Positions 1-10,156 of a DNA stretch of 64,000 nucleotides are shown one piece after another. Source of the DNA: Zea mays (taxonomy: Eukaryota; Streptophyta; Magnoliopsida; Poales; Poaceae); the NCBI RefSeq assembly GCF_902167145.1, contig NC_050101.1:135748990-135812989 (forward strand). Direction: 5' to 3'. The notes under the pieces are model-generated. The model had not been told where the DNA came from. It did no database searches and saw nothing but the letters and a program-made list of their open reading frames with translations. The position numbers and the translations under genes are program-made. Numbering within the stretch: the first letter of the stretch is position 1; every line of letters begins with the position of its first letter.

Positions 1-1366
1 GGGCGCCATGTCTTGCAGCCTCTTGTACGCGGAGGTGAACAACCACCACGTTGCTCGGGCGCGCTGGTGCAGCTACGACTCCCTCGCAATGGAGCACCCC
101 CATCATCTGCTTCACCCGCCGACGCGCTAGGAAACCGCGTGCTGCAGCCTGCAGGTGGACGACCGCCGCCGTCTGTCGCAGAGCAAGCACCCTCTCCTGG
201 ACATCGCTCTTGGGTTCAAGGGTGGCGGTAATGGCTGTCCCTGATGACGAGGGCGATGTCGGCGATGAGGGCACGACAAACGTGGCAGCAGAAGTCGCCA
301 CTGCTGCGAGGGAACCAAAGCGCTGCTGGCACATGATCTTGAACTGTGGCCACGTGACCTCACGCTCGTCGTGTTCCAGCCGCCAGAACCACGTATGTGC
401 ATGGCCGGTGAGGTGATACGATGCCAGCCAGGCTTTGTTGGACTCCAGAGTGCGCTGGCTCTAGAAGAACTGCTCGCAGCCGTTGAACCACCCCAGAGGG
501 TCACCACTGCCGTCGTAGATGGGGAAGGAGGGGGTGCTGCAGTCGTCGACATGGTAGCAGTAGCGAGGGTCGGCGCCAGGGGCTGGTACACCGGTCCTGG
601 TATGGTTGCCCCTGGCGTCGTCAGCCATGCAACTGGTGATGAAGACGGCCCTGAGGGCGCAACACAACTGGTGATGAAGATAGCCCTGAGGGCGCAACGC
701 AACTGGTAGGCATCGCCGCCCACGAAGATGTAGGTGCCATAGCGGGCGACGACGGCCAGGCCGCTGGTGTTGGCGTGCTGCTAGAGAGTGCCATGTTGAT
801 TGCATTGAGCTTCACAAACAGATCGTCGAAGTACGCCTGGTCGGGAACCCAAGGACCCACGAGAGACAGAGGCGTGGCTGTGGGTCGCTCGTACTGCGTG
901 ACGTTGGTGTAGGAGTTCCAGTATTAGAGGTAGCCGGTGATGTCGTCGACGAGGCCGCGCCACAGCTTGGGTAGCGACGGGTCTTCCGGCGCGTACAACG
1001 GGGCTGTGCGCCCGGACGAGCCACTACCGCTCGACATTTGGGTCCAGTTGGGTCTAGGCAACCCGCAATGGCGCCAACAATGTGGTGCGGAGGTGGCGTC
1101 CCGACGGCGCGGGACGGAGGCGTCCCAACGACGCGGAGGGTGACGCAACCTGCCGGTGTGGAGGTGGAGGCGGCGGCGGACCCAGAGCGACGAAGCCTCC
1201 GGCGTGGAAGTGGCCTGGCGGATCGGTTGTACGCGCGTTGGTTGAGGTGTGGTGGTGAGCGACGACGTAGATGTGGCGGACACACGACGGTGATGTGGTG
1301 GCGGCTGTGTGTTGCGGGCGAACAGCACAGGAACAGACGCGGTGAAAGGGCGATGGGAAAAAAATT
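1..1366 (-). pseudogene. Broken gypsy gag with captured WW-like and IQ-like motifs
   Basis: The minus strand encodes a gag-like protein over several frames. Near 974-882 it reads LPKLWRGLVDDITGYL, a stop, then YWNSYTNVTQYERP. This matches a WW domain, most like those at the N-terminus of plant DEAD-box RNA helicases. Near 525-300 are gag core motifs. At 154-119 is LQAAARGFLARR, a textbook calmodulin-binding IQ motif. Neither is a standard gag domain, so gene-fragment capture is inferred. At least two in-frame stops and frame shifts show it is a pseudogene. The codons are very GC-rich, unlike the host exons that follow. Confidence 0.6.
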
Positions 1367-1382
1367 GGCTCCGAATACCAGG

Positions 1383-1756
1383 TGTTATGGTCGCTAGATC
1401 GGTGAGGGATTGGATAGGGGTATCGATGGGCAGGAATGTCGGTCGGGGGCCTCTGCCCACGACCGAGCAAGATGAGGATTTCTCCCTTCTAATTCTTGCC
1501 TACTTTATTTCTCATCCATTGATTACATAAATAGGCCAGCTGGCCGTTCCTATCTAGCTAGAGATCCTTATCTCCTTAAAACTCTCATAAAAACTCTCAA
1601 CAACTACTAACTGATAACCTTACTAGATAATCTCAACTAATCTCCTAGATAATCTCAACTAATCTTCTAATCTTTTCTCTAACTATCCTTATCTAATCCC
1701 CATTGGAAGGCCCATGGATGCTGCGGCCCCTCCGTGGGCCTCCTTAGGCCCTTACA
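1383..1756 (-). repeat. LTR of the first gypsy element (5' LTR, minus strand)
   Basis: On the minus strand the segment starts TGTAAGGGCC and ends CATAACA, giving the usual TG...CA ends over 374 bp. It contains a TATA-like stretch in GGCCTATTTATGTAATC. Immediately inside it is CCTGGTATTCGGAGCC (1382-1367), which resembles the initiator-Met tRNA site TGGTATCAGAGCC with a few changes. The boundaries are inferred from the TG/CA ends and PBS position; the partner LTR is outside the window. Confidence 0.65.
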
Positions 1757-2353
1757 TAGGCCCAAATCCAATTAGCAGCTAACTATTAGCTCTAGAGGTT
1801 CCAACCAAGGCCTTAATATCATGGTGAGACTTGAGAATATTGGACTTATATTGTTGTATGAAATCTTGTTTGAACCCTCACCCATCTATTGGTATGGTTA
1901 TATCGATTCATTGGTAATAAATTGTGACTAATGATGAGAGGACCCTTGGAAAAGAATCAAAAGATCCCTGTTCTGAAATGCAAGCTGCATTGGATTTCCA
2001 CGACATTCAATTGGTGCCACAGAATTTGATAATCTGGGCATAAGATCCGTTCTCTTATCTCTATTCATTTGGCTAGTTCTTTTCTGAGCAGAAGAGTCAT
2101 GGAACTCTCGAAATGGGAATTGGGAATACTCTAATGATAGATCAGTTAGTTGTAACACGTGGTGTTAAGTATTACCCCACCCTAATTACACTATTTACAC
2201 TTGATGGAGAGGTTGCAAAAAAATCACACCAGAATAATGTATTGTTTCTCTTAATTCTCTTTAACTGTGCTGCGAAATTTGACTAGTTTGCTTTGATAAT
2301 TCTGTTGAGCTGTGTCCGTTTGTAAATTGTAATATTATTCTTCATTTGCACAG
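1757..2353 (+). other. Upstream intronic sequence with one candidate exon
   Basis: This AT-rich stretch lies between the gypsy LTR and the first well-supported exon. One candidate exon, 1939-2013 (25 codons, ending ALDFHDIQL before a GTGCCA donor), would join in phase to the exon at 2354. Its acceptor lacks a good pyrimidine tract, so it is only a suggestion. No other coding signal was seen. Confidence 0.3.
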
Positions 2354-4621
2354 GTTAATATATCACTAAATGCTGCTGCTGGACGGCTCAAACAAACTAG
2401 GGAAGAGAGGGACCAATTTGACGAAGCAAACAATCAAATCATATTTAGCTTGAAAAAAAAGGTGCTGGTGTTTACTTTTTGTGGTTGATCCAGTCTAATT
2501 TGAATAATATTCTAAGAACTGTGTATTACTGTCTTTCTCCCATGATACTTTTCATCAACTTGTGGCCTGTCGATTCTTTCCCATCATATTTGTTGCTCAA
2601 GATGGTGCTTGTTGCATTTCATTTCCAAATCTATTTAGGAGGATGACCTCTCAAAATCCATTGCCTTATGTAATGTGGAATCCAATGTTGTCAAGATCTG
2701 GATCGGTTTCCTTGAGGACTCGTGGAAGCTGCAGTCCTCATACAATGAACAGAAGGATAATAAAACGTGGTATGACTTTTTTTTTCTGTATGGTTCTGTG
2801 GTTATTTCATTATTTATTACTTCTCTTTTGTTGAACAGTTCCACTACTTGAGCTACTCTGGATAAACTTGTGCTCACCTTGTTTTACATTTGTAATATGT
2901 TGGCCTTCTCAGTGATGAGCTGGAGAAATGTGTGAGTGATTTTCTAAAGTTGACAAAACATCATCTTTCAGCATTCAAGGTAAGTGAAACTTGTTATTCA
3001 TGTGATCATGTCTGCTAGAGGCATTCATGCAGTATCATATCTATCTCCGTTTTGCTGTTACAATTATGTTTTTCTTTTTCTTTTTGTATTTATCAGGAAG
3101 TCCTAAGCCAATTGATTGAGAATATCGAAACATATGTCGGTAACTTGGCTGTCTTAACCTCAAGGTATTTTAGTTCTTTTCCTAAAGTCATGTACTTTGT
3201 TGTCCAATTTGTTTGGTAGGTTTTTACTTGCCTTGTAGGGAAGAGGAAAAAGAACATGGGGATGATGAGGCATCTGAGAGGACAGATCCACGTAAATCCC
3301 TTGAAGAGGAATATCTAGAAACAGAAAAGAAGGTTATACTCAGTCACCTTACTTTAACTTGGTCTCATACATGGTTCTTAAAGCGGTAAGGCGAGGTAAG
3401 GCATTGAACCACCGCTGGACGCCTAGGCGCCGCCAAAGGCGAGCAAGGCGACACCTTATCAACATGAGAACCAGCAAAACAGCAGCATGGAGGAGGAACA
3501 AAAAGAAAAAAAAAGAAAAAAAGGAAATGGAAAAAGGAGAAGGGGTAGGAGCCCCGGCCAACCGGCAAGCCCATATGCTCACTCTGTTTCCCTCTCTCTC
3601 CCCCGATTGAGCTGCTGCTTTCCTTCTCCCCCTTTTCAGCCACGGCTTCCTTCTCTCCCCCAGATTCAGCCGCTGCCACTCATGATTTCGCCGCCGCCAC
3701 CCCCGATTTGGTTGCCGCTGGCCCCGATTCGGCCACCGCTGCCCCTGATCTCGCCGCCGCTGCCCCCTGAATCCTCGATTTGCCGCCTCCAGCCCCGATT
3801 CGGCCGCCGCTGGCCCGATTCGGCGCCGCCCCTTTTCATCCCCTCTGTTCTCTTGCTGATTTAGTTAGGCGACGGGGATGCCTAGGAGAGTTGGGGGGCG
3901 CCTAGACGCCTAGGCGACACCTTTAAAACAGAGGTCTCATAGTTCTAGTTCATTCATAACATGATTTGATATGCCTGAAGAACCCAAAGTTGAATTGACA
4001 TCTATCAGTCGCCATATGTATTACTTATAGCAACTCGCCCAACTCTTCAGTTTTGTAACTTCTAAACCTTAGAGAAACTAGACCAAACTGTCTTATGTAT
4101 TGACAATATTTTCAGATTATAATTGCGTTCAGCATAGTTGATCACATAAAGAAATTGTTTTATTCTGGGGAAGGGGCTGATTCAAGGTACCATCTGATTC
4201 TGTTGTTCTCTATTCAGTGTATTATTTTCAAGTTTGCACCAAAGTGATCTTACTCTGTGACTTCAAATGTTTATTTAGGAGAGATGACCCAGAGGTCAAG
4301 AGCTTAATTGAGGAGATTGAGAAAATGAGGGAATCGTTCGAGTCTATAGAAAGGCCAACACTAAGCATAGAATCTGAGAAAGCAAAACCACTACCTGTTG
4401 AGGGATCGAAACTGAGTCCTTCACCTCTTCAGGCTCCTGCTACCCCAAAAGCTGCACACGTTGACTCACCAAAATCTCCCATGAAACCTGAGCAGCATTT
4501 CGATTCAGATGCGGAGCTTGCAACCCTGGGATCAGAGATCGGGAAAGAAGACAAAGAGTACTCAGTTGAGGAGATAAGCGGGTGGGAGTTTGACGAGCTC
4601 GAAGAGGACCTTAAGAGCTGA
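2354..4621 (+). CDS. Conserved plant coiled-coil protein, 3' seven exons
   Basis: Seven exons join with consistent phase and GT-AG borders: 2354-2461, 2639-2769, 2913-2979, 3097-3164, 3239-3332, 4116-4186 and 4279-4621. They encode about 293 residues ending in TGA. The product is rich in Glu, Lys and Leu with coiled-coil stretches (for example [17 protein letters not shown]), a Ser/Pro-rich linker with repeated SP sites, and an acidic tail ([14 protein letters not shown]). The family has no function I can name. A phosphorylated scaffold or trafficking protein is only a guess. The 5' exons are missing: either they lie left of the window beyond the gypsy insertion, or the gene is truncated. The reading frame is intact throughout the visible exons. 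Confidence 0.75.
3370..3932. mobile_element. Mutator-like non-autonomous element in an intron
   Basis: A perfect 9-bp direct repeat, GGTCTCATA, flanks this 563-bp segment (3361-3369 and 3933-3941), the duplication length typical of Mutator/MULE transposons. The ends are loosely inverted (TGGTTCTTAAAG against CTGTTTTAAAG on the other strand). GCCTAGGCG-type motifs cluster near both ends. The middle is a GC-rich, imperfectly repeated CCGCCGCTGCCCC / CCCCGATTCGG stretch, which could be a captured exon. Removing it restores a normal intron of about 210 bp between exons 3332 and 4116. No transposase is present. Confidence 0.6.
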
Positions 4622-5120
4622 CACAAAGAATCGACAAACAGAACACAATTCGATTTGGTTATCTTCACTGACATGTATTATTTGTCTGGGCCTTGCGTGG
4701 GCAAGAAATACACACTGGTTGATATGTACATAGTGCTGTTTGATTGTGTATTGTCGCGCACTCGCGCTGTCAATTTGTCACTGTCTTAAGATATACGGAC
4801 TGAGCTGGTGTAACTTGGGCGAGGCATTTGCTATTTGTTTGCTCTTGCCGCGAATATTTTTATCTTACATGTATACCGAACCCTGTTGTAACAGTTGTAA
4901 ACGCGGAAAACAAAATTCGAACATTTGACAGAATTTGCTCCGTAGAACATTGGATTGTTGGGTTTGAGTTTTACATTGCATTCCTAATGGATGAATCTAT
5001 CAGGATTCAGGCTTCCCCAACAACTATAATATCTCATTTCATATTTCAAACTTTGCTCTACAAACACTGGATTTAGGCTTCTACTGTAACTATTTTATCT
5101 CATTTCATATTTCAAACTTT
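4622..5120 (+). other. 3' UTR and downstream region of the coiled-coil gene
   Basis: The sequence after the TGA is AT-rich with no credible ORF. Transcript ends are probably near 4900. At 5030-5120 a roughly 65-bp segment containing ATCTCATTTCATATTTCAAA is duplicated in tandem, and the second copy leads into the LINE target site. Confidence 0.5.
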
Positions 5121-5137
5121 ACAAACATTGTTATTTT

Positions 5138-8100
5138 TTTTTGACGAAGGGGCAGAGCCCCTATTTCATTAGGAAATAGGATAAGTGTCATTACAGACCA
5201 CCACGATGGGAAACAACCCATCACCAAAAGGAGCACCTAGTGGAACTAACCTCTACATTCTGTCATACTAGAAAAGCAAAGATCCGACTCCACTAGTATC
5301 AGTTCAAGTGAAACCACAGTTTTAATCCAAGCTTATATACAATGACCACATGCCAAAAGCAGCAACACAGCTAAAACACCCCAGATGTATCTAACCCATC
5401 AAAATAACATCCAAACATTTGAGCTGCAGTTAACAAACAACTAGTGCCAAAAGAAGTCTTCAACCAGCGATACGACGGTCCCTCGGACACCACCCAAAAG
5501 CCCTGCTCATCGCCTCACTTGCTATCCTTCTGATTAGCCTGCTTCCTTGGACCACCATCTTTTTTTTCTTCTCTCTCTGGCGAATAGCCCAAGAATCCAG
5601 CCAAAAGCAACAGAGAAATATTATGTTAGCAGGGTCAAGTAGAACCTTCTCACCAAAAAACCAATCATTTCTGGTTCTCCAAATAGCCCAAAACATGGCA
5701 CCACAACAAAAAATCAATAAGTTTGAAATTCTGCCTTTAGATTTATTCATCCATCTGTCACAAATTTCACCAATGTTTTTTGGAATGGAATCCAGATTTA
5801 GGGCAATTTGGACCACTCTCCACACAAATCTGGCAATAGGATATTTAAAGAACAAATGATCAATCGATTCCAGACCACCACAAAAACAGCACTCACTAGA
5901 TCCCTTCCAATTTCTTTTTTTCAAGTTATCTTTTGTAAGAATTTTATTTCTTATCACCAACCAAAAGAAGACTTTGATTTTCTGTGGTAACTTAGATTTC
6001 CACAAAAATCTGTAGGGAACTTTCACCTGATCAATTGAATTTTTCTTATACAAAGAATTAACAGTGAAACCTTTGTTGCCCAAACACCAATTCATTTTAT
6101 CTTCTTGATCTGTCAGAGTGTAATTAGTGCATAAAGCAACTAATTCATCATATAACACCTGAAGGCTACCCGTCATTCTTCTTCTGAAAGAAAGTGCTTC
6201 AAAATCTGATGACAAAACTTTATTAACCATGACATCTTTATCCAGAGCCAAATCAAACAGTATAGGAAATTTCACAGCAAGAGGACCATCACCAATCCAG
6301 TAATTTTTCCAAAAACTGGTTCGACAACCATTACCAACAGCAATCTTACAATATTTAAAGAAAACTTCTCTGAGACTCAAGAGCTTTTTCCAAAACTGAG
6401 AATCACTCTGCCTTTGTTTAACTGAGATAAGGGGTTTTCCCTTAATATATTTTTCAGTAATAATACTTTGCCATAAACCATTTGAATTTTCCAAATTCCA
6501 CAACCACTTTGTCAACAAGGCATCATTCATATAACCCAAATTCAAAACACCTAATCCTCCTAGACTTTTAGGAGAGCAAACCGCATTCCAGTTAACCAAA
6601 TGTATTTTTTTGTTTGAGAACCACCTTGCCATAAAAGTCTTTTCCTGAGCAAGTCCAAATTCCTAATAACAGATTTAGGAGCCGGATAGATCGATAACAT
6701 ATATAAAGGGATGTTAGAAAGACAACTATTCAGTAAAGTCAATCTGCCCCCAGGCTCAGAAATCTACCTTTCCAACCAACAAGTCTTTTGTCCATTTTTT
6801 CTATCATTGGGCACCAAAGAGACTTACTGACTTTCTTATTATCAATTGGGACTCCAAGATATTTCATCGGAAGACTTCCCACAGGACAAGTGAAAATGTC
6901 AGCATACAGATCAATAAACTCTTTAGCTTCCCCTAAGCAGAAGATTTCACTTTTGTGAAAATTAATTTTCAGCCCCGACATATGTTCGAATAGACAGAGG
7001 ATAAATTTAAGATTTCTAGCACCTTCCAAACAATCTTGAATTAAAAAAATAGTATCATCAGCATATTGAAGGCAACAACAACCATTTTGAATGATGTGCG
7101 GAATAAGACCACGAATCAAACCTCTTTCTTGAGCTTTTTGAATAATGCAAGCCAGACCATCATCAACAAGGTTAAACAACAAGGGCGAAAAAGGATCACC
7201 CTGTCTAACACCTTTATGAGTTGCAAAATATGGACCAATCAAATCATTAGTTTTGATAGCCACTTTGCCACCTCTGACAGTTTTCATAACCCAATCACAC
7301 CAAATATCACCAAAACCTTTTTTTTCCGTCATGCAATGAAGAAATTGCCAATTAACTTTATCATAAGCTTTTTCAAAGTCAATTTTAAGAATCACCCCAC
7401 TTTGCTTTTTTTTTCTTCACTTCAGGAAGAGTTTCATTCAAAGAAACCACACCATCCATAATGTATCTACCTTTAATAAAACCATACTGGTAACTACTAA
7501 TCACTTTAGTAATGCAAGAAGCAAGTCTATTAGTCAGCACTTTAGTAATGATCTTATAACAGATATTCAGGAGACAAATCGGTCTAAAATTCCTCATATC
7601 AGTAGGGTTATCTACTTTGGGTAACAGTGTCACGAGACCAAAGTTAAGTCTTTTAATGTCAAGCACCCCATCATAAAAGTCCTTGAATAAATTCCACAGG
7701 TCAATGTGAATGAGGTCCCAAAAATCTTGAAAAAATTCAGTAGGAAAACCATCAGGGCCAGGAGCACTATTGTGCTTTAAACTGAACACAACCATCTTAA
7801 TTTCCTCAAAAGAAAACAGAATAGTGAGCAAAGCCCGATCTTCATCACTTAATCTATTCATATGAAAATTCGACATATTAATGCTGGATAGAGAAGAAGG
7901 CCCAAATAAATCTTTATAAAAAGCAGTAGTCACTTTATTAATATCATTATCAGCAACAACAGTATTTTCCTTATGAACTAAGGAGAGAATTTTAACTCTT
8001 CTTCTTTTACCTTTGGCGATAAGATGAAAATATCTAGAATTTTCGTCACCCTCATTAACAAATTTTTCTCTCGCCATTTGTTTTCTCTTACAGCACTCTT

Positions 8101-9139
8101 CAACCAACAAATTTTTTAAGTTCCACTCCAAATCCAAATTTTCAAGTCTTTCCGAGTTGGAAATACCATTGCTTTCACTTTTTTTATCCATAAAATCAAT
8201 TTTTTGGAGTAAATATTTTTTAAGTCTAGAATATCTTCCTTCTACATTAATATTCCACCCCTTCAAAGTTTTTTTCAGTCTTTTAATTTTCTCTTTCCAA
8301 ATATCAATACTAGATCGACTTCTAACCGGAAGAGACCAATTGTTCTAGACAATATCTTTGAATTCCGGTCTAAACTTTCAGCAAAGCTCATATCTGAAAT
8401 CTCTCTTCAGAAAAACTCGAGAGTCAGTTTTGAGACATAAAGGAACATGATCAGATAATGTCCTGTCAAGACCAGTGACCACCACATTTTTGAATTGAAG
8501 GACCCATTCTGGACTAGCCAGAAATCTGTCAAGTTTTTCAAAAGTGGGAGGATCCCCTGTTATTCGACCAAGTATATAATCTTCCATTCAAATCAAGTTC
8601 AATAAGGCTATGAATGTCAATGATAGAATTGAACAAGGAACTCCAGCTGTTAGTTCCCCAGGTTTGTTTTTATCAGATTCTTTCCTAAGGATATTGAAAT
8701 CACCCCCAACCAACATAGGATAATTGCATTTTGAACAAAAGGAAGCTAGCTCCACCAGAAATTTTTGTTTATGATCATTCTGAGCAGCACCATAAACATT
8801 AATAAAATTCCAAATAAAACCATTTTCTTTGTGTGCTAGAAGAACCTTAATCATGAAATCCCCCTTCTCAACTTTTATGATATCAAAAACCTCAGCATCA
8901 ATACCAACAAGAAGACCACCAGATCTTCCCTTAGCTGGTGTCCAGAACCAGGCAAAATTTCTATTACCACTAATAGAGTTCAGCCACGAATCTTCAAAGG
9001 ATTTTTATTAGTTTCTTGTAAACCATCAAAATCAATTCTTTCCCTTCTAATTAATTCTTTTAAGAATTCAATTTTTATTCCTTTGCCCAACCCCTGACAA
9101 TTCCAGATGAGACCAATCATTCTGAATATTTAAGGTTGG
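5138..9139 (-). mobile_element. L1-type LINE, 5'-truncated and dead
   Basis: A 17-bp target duplication, ACAAACATTGTTATTTT, flanks the element (5121-5137 and 9140-9156). A short poly-A tail (poly-T on plus, about 5134-5142) marks the 3' end. On the minus strand the order is AP-type endonuclease, reverse transcriptase, then a zinc-binding C-terminal domain, all from ORF2. The element starts about 20 nt before the ORF2 ATG, so ORF1 and any 5' UTR promoter are absent. This is the usual outcome of incomplete target-primed reverse transcription. Confidence 0.9.
5460..9120 (-). pseudogene. LINE ORF2 (endonuclease-reverse transcriptase), broken
   Basis: The start at 9120 reads MIGLIWNCQGLGKG, the normal opening of plant L1 ORF2 endonuclease. 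Further endonuclease motifs are MLVGGDFNILR (about 8700) and LSDHVPL (about 8435). RT motifs are FPTEFFQDFWDLI (about 7740), IDFEKAYDKVNW (about 7380), GVRQGDPFSPLLFN (about 7190) and the catalytic YADDT (about 7060). The C-terminal part at 6000-5850 has the RVT-associated zinc domain (WKSKLPQKIKVFFWL, CCFCGGLESIDHLF). The frame changes at least four times (near 9000, 7390, 6740 and 6600), and there is a stop near 8587. No active enzyme can be made. Confidence 0.88.
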
Positions 9140-9156
9140 ACAAACATTGTTATTTT

Positions 9157-9923
9157 AGTTCCACGTTTTTTATTTTATATGATCCATCGAAGATAGCCCT
9201 AGGAGTAAGCAAGTTTAGTTTTGTTGTGACAAAATTCACCAACGAAGACCTGACTATGATTCTATTGACGTCGATCTGGGTGCCAAACACTTGGAGTGAA
9301 CCACCTGGTGCTCTATGCGGAGGCGCAGGAGCGGACGACCAACGACTCTGAATCGGACGGTCCTTGACCTAGGCGCAGGAGCAGATCCTCCTTTGCATGC
9401 TTCTGGATAGTTCGCGCCTGGGTCTGGACTATCTGTGATGGCACATGGTCTTCTGCGTGAAGAACCCTATAACTCGCCTCCGGGTAGATCCCATCGAGGA
9501 GAAGAGTTCCAGAGGTTGCTCCGGGGTAGGTAGGCCACCTGGTACGTCCCTAATTGGTGTAGAGTCGAAGAGAGATGATTGTGGAAGACTAAACTAGGGC
9601 TAGATTACTCCTCCTAAGGAATGGAAAGAATAGTGCAAAATAAGATAAATTTGATAAGTAGATTTGATTGGATCGATTGTGGGGGTTCAATCGGTCGTAC
9701 CCCTTCATCTATATAAGGAGGAGGTCTGGACCCATCACAACTCGTTTCCTGAGCTAATCCCATGAGGATCGCTAACAAATCTCGCAAGAAACGGTGAACC
9801 GTAACTAATTCTACGCACGCGTGGACTGTCTGCGCCGCCACCGCGGACAGTACGAACCGCAGACCATCCGCAATCCAAAAGTGGTGCTCAACACATGGCT
9901 CCCTGCCTTTTGGTGGAGCTAGG
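9157..9923. mobile_element. Old LTR-retrotransposon sequence left of Sirevirus A
   Basis: The stretch contains a TATA-like CTATATAAGG at about 9712, GC-rich CGGACAG motifs at about 9845, and AGTGGTGCTCAACACATGG at about 9880, all resembling grass gypsy LTR/leader sequence. Once Sirevirus A is removed (CTAGG duplication), it continues directly into 29682. Strand is ambiguous because TATA-like words exist in both directions, although the gag to the right reads on the minus strand. There is no coding region. Confidence 0.45.
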
Positions 9924-10129
9924 TGAAAGGGAATTAGGCTTACACCTTTTTCCTAATTGATTTTGGTGGTTGAATTGCCCAACACAAATAATTGGACTAA
10001 CTAGTTTGCTCTAGTCTATAAGTTCTACAGGTGCCAAAGGTTCACAATAAGCCAATAAAAAGACCAAGAAAGGGGTCAAACAAAGAGAGCAAAAGACATC
10101 CCAAATGGCACCCTGGTCTGGCGCACCGG
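9924..10129 (+). repeat. Truncated 5' LTR of Sirevirus A
   Basis: It matches the first 206 bp of the 3' LTR at 28513, starting TGAAAGGGAATTAGG, with only a few differences. It stops inside the first CGCACCGG palindrome and jumps straight to the gag leader (TGCTTCATTAGAGC). About 950 bp of LTR and the primer-binding site are therefore missing, a single internal deletion. Confidence 0.9.
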
Positions 10130-10156
10130 TGCTTCATTAGAGCTTAATCGCTCGAA

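Larger units (their letters stand above)
1..1756 (-). mobile_element. Ty3/gypsy-type element, 5' end (LTR, PBS, broken gag)
   Basis: Read on the minus strand, an LTR (1756-1383) is followed by a primer-binding-like site and a gag-like coding region that runs off the window start. Gag signatures in reverse translation are PIYDGSGDPLGWFNGCEQFF near 465-525, followed by a stop, then SNKAWLASYHLTG and HTWFWRLEHDE, the usual core of plant gypsy gag. Stops and frame changes break the region, so it is not functional. The rest of the element, pol and 3' LTR, would lie left of the window. It sits just upstream of the exons of a host gene and may separate that gene from its 5' part. Confidence 0.75.

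Noticed and set aside
3487..3864. Pro-rich ORF as a host exon
   Set aside because: It lies within the 9-bp-flanked insertion in an intron and is built from simple repeats.
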